From: Desulfobacteraceae bacterium
Lineage (GTDB): Bacteria; Desulfobacterota; DSM-4660; Desulfatiglandales; Desulfatiglandaceae
DNA length: 7,229 bases
Direction of reading: 5' to 3'
Assembly: GCA_030632525.1 (NCBI GenBank)
Contig: DAOVUP010000073.1
Span: 1-7,229 of the forward strand
Shown here in pieces: positions 1 to 5,964 of the stretch (its first letter is position 1; every line of letters begins with the position of its first letter). A program made the position numbers and the translations under genes. The notes under the pieces are model-generated. The model was not told where the DNA came from. It saw only the letters and a program-made list of their open reading frames with translations, and searched no databases.

Positions 1-9
1 GGGTAGTGT

Positions 10-1410
10 ATGCCATTGAAGAAAAGATTGATTGAAACAGAATTATCTTTCCTCCTTTTTATTGTTACAATCATATGTTTGGCGTCTGCACCGGCAGCCT
101 CGGCAAACCCTTCCCTTATCAGACAAAGCATTATCCACTTTAATCTTGAGAGCTATAAAAAAAACCTTTCAGATGGCTCCTACAAGGGAGCTACCGGGAT
201 ACTTTTAATGGGGCCCGAGGTTGCGCGCTCTTTCGGACTAAAAGCGCTTATAAATCAGGACTACATGGTGGCCAAGGAACTGAACAACAGGGGGAATCAA
301 CTCTTTGCCAGAGCTGTTTCGGCGATTACCACCCAGAAGAAAGAAAATTTTTCTGGTGAACACTCAGAAAGAGCAGGTGAATTGGCATTGGAGAGCAAAG
401 AGACCCTTGGCTTATCCCGAAAATATTTCGAGGCGTACAGGTCAAAATTGACGCCCGAGATAGATGACAGGCTGAATCGAGCGACCTGCTCCGCACTCTT
501 GGATAATCTGTTGGGGGAGAGTGTGAAAATGGCCGCCTACAATCTGAGAGATGCTTTGGGCATTTTTCATAACAGATGTCAGGGGCTCCCTGAAAACAGC
601 CCTGCATTAAGCCCCAAAAACGTGAAGTTTGTGAATTACGTGTTTCATGAGTTTACACAAAAGGCGTCCGATACAGACAAAGAACGCTTTGATCTTGGAA
701 AGCAGGCAATGCGCAGGGGGACAAATCCCGGCTCTTTATGGAAGAACGCTGTAAAAGAGGAAGGACCTCTTTTTATATCTCTTGTTGAAAAATGCCTTGA
801 CAAACAGAAAGGGGACGGATATCCGGTAGATCCCCTCCTGTTTATCGCTCTGATAAAGAGGGAATCCAATTTTGACGCCAGGGCTGTTTCTTATGTGGGG
901 GCTGCTGGCCTGACCCAGATTATGCCAAAGACTGGGAAAGGCCTGGGTATGAAAGATATCTTTATGCCTTCATATTTCGGAGAAGCCATATCTCTCATGG
1001 AACGTCAACGAAAACTCAGGAAGAGGGCCAGGGTCCTTCTCTCAGAGGTTACCGCAACAAACAAAACAAAACTCGCCAAAGACGCCAGGGGGTTAATGCA
1101 GAAATCCTTGAATTGTGGCCGGGAACGGTCTAAGCTATTCAGGCGATACAAGAGAGAATTGTTGAAGAAAGACCGGGATGATCGCCTAAAGCCAGGCAAG
1201 GCGATTGAGTACGGGTACAAATATTTTTCAAGGCTTATGAAGGCGCAAAATGCGGACATCAGCTTAGCATTGGCCTCTTATAATGCCGGACCGCATAGGG
1301 TAAAACAGTATAATGGGATACCCCCCTATAAAGAAACGGTTTCATTCCGAAACATAGTGCTAAAGTATTACCGGGAATATCTAAATAAAATTGAAGGAGA
1401 TGACTCATGA
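10..1410 (+). CDS. Exported lytic transglycosylase (SLT domain) with an enlarged catalytic domain
   Basis: Likely a periplasmic enzyme that cleaves the MurNAc-GlcNAc bond of peptidoglycan. Seen: residues 1-32 form a Sec signal peptide (KKR at 4-6, hydrophobic core about 12-27, probable cleavage after ASA at 30-32). Residues 33-265 are a helical N-terminal region I cannot assign. The catalytic SLT domain starts near 270, with the ES motif in IKRESNFD (E285 is the expected catalytic acid), [10 protein letters not shown] at 297-306 and [10 protein letters not shown] at 419-428, followed by an aromatic C-terminal helix. Between the last two motifs lie 112 residues, about twice the family's usual spacing; the extra part, about 325-393, is very rich in Lys/Arg and probably helical. 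The start is the first ATG after an in-frame TAG at 4-6. The stop overlaps the purC start (ATGA, 1407-1410), so the two genes are probably co-transcribed. The SLT family call is firm; the exact subfamily is not known. Confidence 0.93.
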   Translation: MPLKKRLIETELSFLLFIVTIICLASAPAASANPSLIRQSIIHFNLESYKKNLSDGSYKGATGILLMGPEVARSFGLKALINQDYMVAKELNNRGNQLFARAVSAITTQKKENFSGEHSERAGELALESKETLGLSRKYFEAYRSKLTPEIDDRLNRATCSALLDNLLGESVKMAAYNLRDALGIFHNRCQGLPENSPALSPKNVKFVNYVFHEFTQKASDTDKERFDLGKQAMRRGTNPGSLWKNAVKEEGPLFISLVEKCLDKQKGDGYPVDPLLFIALIKRESNFDARAVSYVGAAGLTQIMPKTGKGLGMKDIFMPSYFGEAISLMERQRKLRKRARVLLSEVTATNKTKLAKDARGLMQKSLNCGRERSKLFRRYKRELLKKDRDDRLKPGKAIEYGYKYFSRLMKAQNADISLALASYNAGPHRVKQYNGIPPYKETVSFRNIVLKYYREYLNKIEGDDS

Positions 1411-2300
1411 ACTCAGACGTCTTGACAAAAAGCAACTTTGAAGACATCAAGCTTGTGAAACGGGGAAAGGTGAGAGATGTTTATGAAGTTGAGGATAAGC
1501 TGTTGATTGTTGCAAGCGACCGCATGTCAGCTTTTGATGTGGTTATGGATGACCCTATTCCCGATAAAGGGAAAATACTGACAGCAATATCTCTCTTCTG
1601 GTTCGGGGAGCTGGAGTCTGTCATCGAAAATCATTTAATAAGCAGCAGTCCGCATGAGTATCCGGAGGTCTGCCAAAAATATGCCGCGCAACTCGAGGGC
1701 CGCAGCATGCTTGTTAAGAAAACAGAGCCCCTGCCTGTAGAATGTATTGTCAGAGGATACCTGTCCGGTTCGGGCTGGCAGGAGTATCTCCGGACAGGAT
1801 GCGTCTGCGATATCCAGCTTCCCAAAGAGATGCGGGAATCCGACCAACTGAGTGCGCCTATTTTTACCCCCTCAACCAAAGCCGAAGACGGCATGCACGA
1901 TGAGAATATCAGCTTTGAAAAGGCAGTAGAAATTTTAGGCAAGAACACCGCAGAGGAAGTGCAACGTATCAGCCTCCAGATTTATGAATTTGGAAGGGAT
2001 TTGGCAGCAGAGAAGGGTATTATCGTAGCAGATACAAAATTTGAGTTTGGCTTCAAAGACAACCGGTTAATCCTGATTGATGAGGTATTAACACCCGATT
2101 CCTCAAGGTTCTGGCCAATGTCTGATTACAGCCCTGGAGGGCCGCAACAGAGTTTCGATAAACAGTTTCTTAGAGATTATCTGATTGAAATCAATTGGCC
2201 GAAAAAACCGCCTCCACCCAGGTTGCCGGACCAAATTGTCAATAAGACCAGGGAGAAATATTTAGAAGCCTTGGTAAAATTGACAGGCAAAGGGATTTAG
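1407..2300 (+). CDS. purC: Phosphoribosylaminoimidazole-succinocarboxamide synthase (SAICAR synthase)
   Basis: Cytoplasmic enzyme of de novo purine synthesis that joins aspartate to CAIR using ATP to give SAICAR. At 297 residues it is the longer form of the family, not the roughly 240-residue form of E. coli. Visible motifs: [10 protein letters not shown] at 18-27 (ATP-binding region), SDRMSAFD at 37-44, [15 protein letters not shown] at 109-123 (family signature 1), [17 protein letters not shown] at 153-169 (substrate loop), DTKFEFG at 209-215 (signature 2) and [13 protein letters not shown] at 224-236. All expected active-site regions are present, so the gene looks intact. The ATG at 1407 overlaps the transglycosylase stop and is preceded by GAAGGAGA at 1393-1400, a good ribosome binding site inside the upstream gene, which implies coupled translation. 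No other purine gene is nearby. Confidence 0.98.
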   Translation: MNSDVLTKSNFEDIKLVKRGKVRDVYEVEDKLLIVASDRMSAFDVVMDDPIPDKGKILTAISLFWFGELESVIENHLISSSPHEYPEVCQKYAAQLEGRSMLVKKTEPLPVECIVRGYLSGSGWQEYLRTGCVCDIQLPKEMRESDQLSAPIFTPSTKAEDGMHDENISFEKAVEILGKNTAEEVQRISLQIYEFGRDLAAEKGIIVADTKFEFGFKDNRLILIDEVLTPDSSRFWPMSDYSPGGPQQSFDKQFLRDYLIEINWPKKPPPPRLPDQIVNKTREKYLEALVKLTGKGI

Positions 2301-2333
2301 TAGGCGTTCACGGGATTAAAAGGGATAAGAGAA

Positions 2334-2951
2334 ATGAAGCCGGTTATTTGCTTTATTGATGACTCCGGATTTGAGCATGATCTTGTAAAATATGAGATAG
2401 CCCCTTCTGCCCCTGACCTTGAATTTGTTCAGGCCTACACCTTTGCTGAAGCCAAGGATCTATTGGCCGCCAAAATCCCCTCCCTGTTCCTTCTTGACCT
2501 GTGGGGACAGGATAAGGATGTGGTTGATCCGTATTTGACGCCAATGGACGAACTCAAAAAAAGGACCGCCGATTTCCCAACCATAGCCCAGGTCTATGGG
2601 GAGCTTGACAACTTCCAGGGAGATATTAATAACGAATTTCTTAAGAGGCTTTTTACGATCGTGGATTGCTGGAGAAAACTTTTTGAAGATGCCTGTGATC
2701 GGATCGGGCAGAACAGCAAGTATGGTCTTTTTAATCTCCGGCAGGCGCGATTTTATTACCCTCAGATTCCTGCGGTGTTTTATACCAGAAAATCGTTGAT
2801 CAATGATGCTGTAGCCATGTTCAAGGCCGGTGCTGACGGCCTATTTATCAAACCCACCGGGTATAATGATGATGAAACGCGTCGTCTTACAAGAGCATAC
2901 GCCCCACGCCTTTTGAGTGACCTGAGCAAAATCATGAGCCCTAACTTTTAA
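2334..2951 (+). CDS. Stand-alone receiver-domain (CheY-like) protein with a large internal insert
   Basis: Probable phosphorylation-controlled signalling protein of 205 residues. The receiver signature is complete but stretched: acidic pair D9-D10 in ICFIDDS, probable phospho-acceptor D55 in LFLLDLWG, T151 in VFYTRKS and K173-P174 in GADGLFIKP. In CheY the spacing from the phospho-acceptor Asp to the conserved Thr is about 30 residues; here it is 96, so about 65 extra residues (roughly 70-140) sit between strands 3 and 4. That insert looks helical, with Trp, Phe and Tyr residues. There is no DNA-binding or enzymatic output domain, and only about 30 residues follow the Lys. No histidine kinase is encoded in the window, so the partner is unknown. 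It starts 33 bases after purC with AAGGGA at 2320-2325 as ribosome binding site and is probably the last gene of the left transcription unit. Receiver fold is well supported from motifs; function is not. Confidence 0.82.
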   Translation: MKPVICFIDDSGFEHDLVKYEIAPSAPDLEFVQAYTFAEAKDLLAAKIPSLFLLDLWGQDKDVVDPYLTPMDELKKRTADFPTIAQVYGELDNFQGDINNEFLKRLFTIVDCWRKLFEDACDRIGQNSKYGLFNLRQARFYYPQIPAVFYTRKSLINDAVAMFKAGADGLFIKPTGYNDDETRRLTRAYAPRLLSDLSKIMSPNF

Positions 2952-3099
2952 CCTGCCAAGGAACTCTGACAGGGGGCTCAAACATTCATCATTCCACCAG
3001 ATACCTGTCTGCCGTAAAACGAAGCCAACCAAGTGAATTCAACCTGTAACCTTTGAATCCTGTCTTAGGTCCCACTGGGTGGGGAAACCCTGAACGGTT

Positions 3100-3118
3100 A
3101 CCCGTTTTTCGGGTTTTT
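3100..3118 (+). terminator. Probable intrinsic terminator after the transglycosylase-purC-receiver unit
   Basis: ACCCG (3100-3104), a five-T loop (3105-3109) and CGGGT (3110-3114) form a short GC-rich stem followed directly by a T run ending at 3118. It lies 148 bases beyond the receiver gene stop and upstream of the probable grpE promoter, so it fits as the end of the left transcription unit. The stem is only five pairs, so termination may be partial. Confidence 0.55.
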
Positions 3119-3169
3119 CCTGAACAAAAGCAGGCTCCTTTCGATATGGCAAACTTCCAGGGGCCTGCC

Positions 3170-3198
3170 TTGACAAAGCATTTTCCGATGCTTAATGT
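3170..3198 (+). promoter_or_regulatory. Probable promoter of grpE-dnaK
   Basis: A perfect -35 hexamer TTGACA (3170-3175) is followed after 17 bases by TAATGT (3193-3198), which keeps the T, A and final T of the -10 consensus. Transcription would start near 3205, giving a leader of about 70 bases before grpE. The -35 context CCTTGACA also resembles the heat-shock sigma-32 -35 element (CTTGAA), but no good CCCCAT-type -10 is present, so housekeeping sigma-70 is the simpler reading. Assigned by eye only. Confidence 0.5.
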
Positions 3199-3231
3199 TT
3201 CTTCGTTTAGGGTTCAAATCAGGAAAGAATA

Positions 3232-3247
3232 TCGGTTTGGTAACCGA
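3232..3247 (+). repeat. Small hairpin in the grpE leader
   Basis: TCGGTT (3232-3237) and AACCGA (3242-3247) are perfect inverted repeats around a four-base loop, TGGT. The hairpin lies between the probable promoter and the grpE start, ending 26 bases before the ATG. It could be an operator half-site pair or an mRNA 5' stem. It does not resemble CIRCE. Its arm also matches CGGTTACC at 3095-3102 in reverse complement. Confidence 0.35.
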
Positions 3248-3273
3248 CGTTAAACACAGTCAGGGTCAGTGTC

Positions 3274-3870
3274 ATGGATGAGAATAAAAATAGGGATGAA
3301 CAAATAGACGCCGGTTCCGAGAGATTGGAAGAAGATCCTTTGGAAGAGGGAGACTCTCAAGATCAAGAGGAAGAAGAGATCCCTCTAACAAAAATGACAA
3401 AGGCCCAATTAATAAAAAAAATTGAAAAGGTTCAGGAAGCGTCAGACAAGAATCTTGATCTTTATATCCGTTCTCAAGCAGAGATCGACAATTTAAAGAA
3501 GCGATACCAGAAAGAGCGGCAGAGTTTGGTTAAATTTGCTAACGAATCGTTGATAAAGCAGCTCCTTCCGGTAGTCGATAACCTCGAAAAGGCTATTACC
3601 CATTCGCAGGATAAAGATTCAATTGAGACTATCCGAGAGGGTGTTGACCTCACCTTGAAGGGGCTCATGGATATTCTGACGAAGGCGGGGGTAGAAAAGG
3701 TTGAGGCGGTTGGTGAACAGTTTGACCCCAATTTTCATGAGGCAGTTTCAGAAATGGCTGACCACGGAGTGGAACCTGGCACAGTGATCAAAGACCTTCA
3801 AAAGGGTTACATCCTTAATCAGAGACTCATTCGACCGTCTATGGTCATTGTGAGCAAAAAAACTGCATAA
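3274..3870 (+). CDS. grpE: GrpE, nucleotide-exchange factor of DnaK
   Basis: Cytoplasmic co-chaperone that opens the DnaK nucleotide-binding cleft, releases ADP and so drives the chaperone cycle. At 198 residues it has the usual bacterial GrpE size. Seen in order: an acidic, probably disordered head (1-37, with EEDPLEEGD and QEEEEIP), a long heptad-rich helix that forms the dimer stalk (about 40-90), a helical bundle (about 91-138) and the C-terminal beta-domain that contacts DnaK. The last holds the family signature at about 148-193, including GEQFDPNFHEAVSEM, GTVIKDLQKGY and RLIRPSMVIVSK. The ATG at 3274 has a modest ribosome binding site, AGGG at 3262-3265. dnaK follows 183 bases downstream, the expected partner. 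The gene order grpE-dnaK is common, but there is no hrcA before it. Nothing looks damaged. Confidence 0.97.
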   Translation: MDENKNRDEQIDAGSERLEEDPLEEGDSQDQEEEEIPLTKMTKAQLIKKIEKVQEASDKNLDLYIRSQAEIDNLKKRYQKERQSLVKFANESLIKQLLPVVDNLEKAITHSQDKDSIETIREGVDLTLKGLMDILTKAGVEKVEAVGEQFDPNFHEAVSEMADHGVEPGTVIKDLQKGYILNQRLIRPSMVIVSKKTA

Positions 3871-3947
3871 CTCCGATAGACCGGCCTCCGGCCCCGCTTC
3901 CAGCCCGTAGGGCCTACAGGCCGGAGGGTAAAGCCTACGGCTCGGAG
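3871..3947. repeat. GC-rich nested palindrome between grpE and dnaK (REP/MITE-like)
   Basis: A 77-base block of about 70% GC begins at the base after the grpE stop and ends before AT-rich dnaK leader DNA. Its ends are inverted repeats CTCCGA (3871-3876) and TCGGAG (3942-3947). Inside, CCTCCGGCC (3885-3893) pairs with GGCCGGAGG (3919-3927), and CCGTAGG (3905-3911) pairs with CCTACGG (3934-3940); these two pairings cross, so they cannot both nest in one simple hairpin. Three mini-hairpins with four-base stems and three-base loops are also possible: CCGG-CCT-CCGG (3881), GCCC-GTA-GGGC (3903) and AGCC-TAC-GGCT (3932); the last two loops are complementary. The structure resembles repetitive extragenic palindromes, but copy number cannot be judged from one window. 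It lacks a T run, so it is not a classical terminator. Confidence 0.6.
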
Positions 3948-3997
3948 AGAAAAAAGGAACTTTCGCAGAAACGTGAAGCATAAAATTATTTCAAAAA

Positions 3998-4016
3998 AGT
4001 TTCCGTTTAAGAAACT
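3998..4016 (+). repeat. AT-rich hairpin in the dnaK leader
   Basis: AGTTTC (3998-4003) and GAAACT (4011-4016) form a perfect six-pair stem with a seven-base loop, 37 bases before the dnaK start. It does not cover the ribosome binding site. It may be a minor mRNA stem or chance in an AT-rich stretch. Confidence 0.25.
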
Positions 4017-4039
4017 ATTCTAAATTATAAAAAGATATT

Positions 4040-4045
4040 AGGAGG
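4040..4045 (+). promoter_or_regulatory. Strong ribosome binding site of dnaK
   Basis: AGGAGG lies eight bases before the ATG at 4054, close to the ideal anti-16S match and spacing. It is clearly stronger than the grpE site (AGGG), consistent with DnaK being needed in larger amounts than GrpE from a shared transcript. It fixes the dnaK start. Confidence 0.85.
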
Positions 4046-4053
4046 AAATAGAT

Positions 4054-5964
4054 ATGGGAAAAACAATCGGAATCGACCTCGGGACAACCAATTCGTGTGT
4101 CGCCGTTATGGAGGGCGGAGATCCTGTGGTGATCGCCAATGCAGAGGGAAGCAGAACTACTCCCTCTATTGTAGCCTTTACTGACAGCGGAGAAAGGCTG
4201 GTGGGCCAGACTGCCAAGAGGCAGGCTGTTACCAATCCAGAAAATACAGTCTTTGCGGTCAAACGGCTTATCGGCCGAAAATTTGGTTCGGCCGAGGTAG
4301 AGAGAGATATTAAGGTTCTCCCTTATAAAATCAGCAAGGCATCTAATGGCGACGCCCATGTCTCCATCAAGGGAAAAGACTACAGCCCCGCTGAGATATC
4401 TGCAATGATTCTCACAAAGATGAAAGAGACCGCAGAGGAGTACCTCGGAGAAAAAATAACAGATGCCGTAGTTACAGTCCCGGCATATTTTAATGACAGC
4501 CAGAGACAGGCCACCAAGGACGCCGGGCGTATTGCCGGTCTGAATGTGGAAAGGATTATTAACGAGCCCACGGCTGCGTCTTTGGCCTTTGGTTTAGACA
4601 AAAAGGGAGACAAAAAGATCGCTGTCTTTGATTTGGGCGGAGGGACCTTTGACATCTCTGTATTAGAGATAGGTGAAGGGGTTTTTGAGGTCAAGTCCAC
4701 CAATGGCGATACCCATTTGGGCGGTGAAGATTTTGACCTGAGGATCATCGAGTACTTGGCAGATGAATTTAAAAAAGATCAGGGGATCGATCTTCGAAAT
4801 GACAAGATGGCCCTTCAGAGATTAAAAGAAGGCGCTGAAAAGGCAAAAGTTGAGTTATCAGGTTCCATGGAGACGGATGTGAATCTCCCCTTTATTACAG
4901 CTGACGCCAGTGGTCCCAAACACCTTAATATCAAACTGACCCGTGCAAAATTGGAAGGGTTAGTTGATGATTTGATTGAAAAGATAGTAGGACCGTGTAA
5001 GATAGCAATAAAAGACGCTGGCCTTTCACCGAACGATATCGATGAAGTGGTCTTGGTCGGCGGTATGACCCGCATGCCAAAGGTGCAGGAAAAGGTTAAG
5101 GAGATCTTTGGCAAGGAGCCGAGCAAGGGCGTTAATCCTGACGAAGTGGTGGCTGTTGGGGCTGCTATTCAAGGCGGTGTTCTTAAGGGCGAGGTCAAAG
5201 ATGTGCTGCTCCTTGATGTGACACCCCTTTCCCTCGGTATTGAGACCTTGGGAGGTGTTTTTACCAAACTTATCGAAAAGAACACCACCATCCCCACCAA
5301 AAAGAGTCAAATTTTCTCAACCGCGGCCGATAACCAGCCCGCGGTTGAGATCCATGTGCTCCAGGGGGAGCGGGAAATGGCTACCACCAACAAGACCTTG
5401 GGCCGGTTTCAATTGGTTGGGATTCCTCCGGCGCCCAGGGGTCTTCCCCAGATTGACGTGACCTTTGATATCGACGCCAATGGGATAGTCAGTGTTGCCG
5501 CAAAGGACATGGGGACAGGGAAAGAGCAATCAATCAAAATTACCGCCTCCAGCGGCCTGAGCGAAGAGGAGATTGATAGCCTCATCAAGGATGCGGAAAT
5601 ACACGCGGAGGAAGACAAAAAGAAAAGGGAACTCATTGATGCCCGCAACATGGCCGATTCCATGATCTATTCTACTGAGAAGTCTGTCAAAGAGGTAGGC
5701 GACAAGTTAGATGATGCCACAAAGGAAAATATCACCCAGGTGATTGACAATTTGAAAAAGGCTGCCGAAGGAGAGGACACAGAGGAAATCAAGCGACTTA
5801 CAGAAGAATTGACCCAGGCATCTCACAAACTGGCAGAGACCATGTATGCAAATGCTAGCCAGGATCAAGACCAGGGCGCAGGTGGAGCAGGCCCTGAATC
5901 CGAAGCAGGACCGTCACAAGACGATGATGTAGTCGATGCGGACTTCGAGGAAGTCGAGAAGTGA
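4054..5964 (+). CDS. dnaK: Chaperone protein DnaK (Hsp70)
   Basis: Cytoplasmic ATP-dependent chaperone that binds exposed hydrophobic segments of unfolded proteins, working with GrpE and a DnaJ. At 636 residues it is full length. The nucleotide-binding domain (1-382) shows IDLGTTNS at 7-14, K70, [17 protein letters not shown] at 142-158, NEPTAA at 170-175, DLGGGTFD at 193-200 (T199 is the usual autophosphorylated Thr), [11 protein letters not shown] at 218-228 and VGGMTRMP at 335-342. The conserved linker [12 protein letters not shown] is at 384-395, then the substrate-binding beta domain to about 500, the helical lid to about 600 and a flexible tail ending in [14 protein letters not shown], the conserved acidic C-terminus. 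The start is fixed by AGGAGG. The stop TGA overlaps the GTG of the next gene. No dnaJ follows in the window, unlike many dnaK loci. No key residue is missing. Confidence 0.99.
   Translation: MGKTIGIDLGTTNSCVAVMEGGDPVVIANAEGSRTTPSIVAFTDSGERLVGQTAKRQAVTNPENTVFAVKRLIGRKFGSAEVERDIKVLPYKISKASNGDAHVSIKGKDYSPAEISAMILTKMKETAEEYLGEKITDAVVTVPAYFNDSQRQATKDAGRIAGLNVERIINEPTAASLAFGLDKKGDKKIAVFDLGGGTFDISVLEIGEGVFEVKSTNGDTHLGGEDFDLRIIEYLADEFKKDQGIDLRNDKMALQRLKEGAEKAKVELSGSMETDVNLPFITADASGPKHLNIKLTRAKLEGLVDDLIEKIVGPCKIAIKDAGLSPNDIDEVVLVGGMTRMPKVQEKVKEIFGKEPSKGVNPDEVVAVGAAIQGGVLKGEVKDVLLLDVTPLSLGIETLGGVFTKLIEKNTTIPTKKSQIFSTAADNQPAVEIHVLQGEREMATTNKTLGRFQLVGIPPAPRGLPQIDVTFDIDANGIVSVAAKDMGTGKEQSIKITASSGLSEEEIDSLIKDAEIHAEEDKKKRELIDARNMADSMIYSTEKSVKEVGDKLDDATKENITQVIDNLKKAAEGEDTEEIKRLTEELTQASHKLAETMYANASQDQDQGAGGAGPESEAGPSQDDDVVDADFEEVEK
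5948..5963 (+). promoter_or_regulatory. Ribosome binding site and overlapping GTG start of the lipoprotein gene
   Basis: AGGAAG (5948-5953), inside the last dnaK codons, lies seven bases before GTG at 5961-5963, which overlaps the dnaK stop TGA at 5962-5964. The GTGA overlap is typical of translational coupling. This start is preferred over ATG at 6006 because it adds a basic n-region (Arg4, Lys9, Lys10) needed for a signal peptide; starting at 6006 would leave only ten residues before the lipobox Cys, with no positive charge. Confidence 0.65.

Larger units (their letters stand above)
2952..3273. other. Intergenic region between the receiver gene and grpE
   Basis: This 322-base gap has no credible gene; the only reading frame of note (3053-3253) would need a TTG start without a ribosome binding site. 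It holds a short inverted repeat ATTCAA/TTGAAT (3037-3042 and 3053-3058), a small hairpin CCCAC-TGG-GTGGG (3071-3083), a probable intrinsic terminator (3100-3118), a probable promoter (3170-3198) and a hairpin just before grpE (3232-3247). CGGTTACC at 3095-3102 is the exact reverse complement of GGTAACCG at 3239-3246. I see no CIRCE element (the HrcA operator). The hairpins clustered at 3037-3118 leave room for a short structured RNA ending at the terminator, but I do not recognise a family. Confidence 0.7.

Noticed and set aside
2596..2799. Possible + strand gene in another frame inside the receiver gene
   Set aside because: It lies wholly within a well-supported coding region and its product shows no coherent domain; a shadow frame.
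3169..3192. Sigma-32 heat-shock promoter before grpE
   Set aside because: Only the -35 part resembles the consensus; CCGATGCT at 3185-3192 is a poor match to the -10 and the spacing is short.
3053..3253. Possible 66-residue gene in the gap before grpE
   Set aside because: It would need a TTG start without a ribosome binding site, shows no recognisable domain, and runs through the probable terminator and promoter.
3871..3950. The grpE-dnaK palindrome as an intrinsic terminator
   Set aside because: The outer stem is followed by AGAAAAAAGG on the + strand, not a T run.
4001..4031. Second promoter directly before dnaK (TATAAA at 4026-4031)
   Set aside because: No acceptable -35 element lies 16-19 bases upstream, and the start point would fall almost on the ribosome binding site.
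4380..5663. Several long antisense open frames across dnaK
   Set aside because: They mirror the codon bias of dnaK, lack ribosome binding sites and recognisable products, and are expected opposite such a conserved gene.
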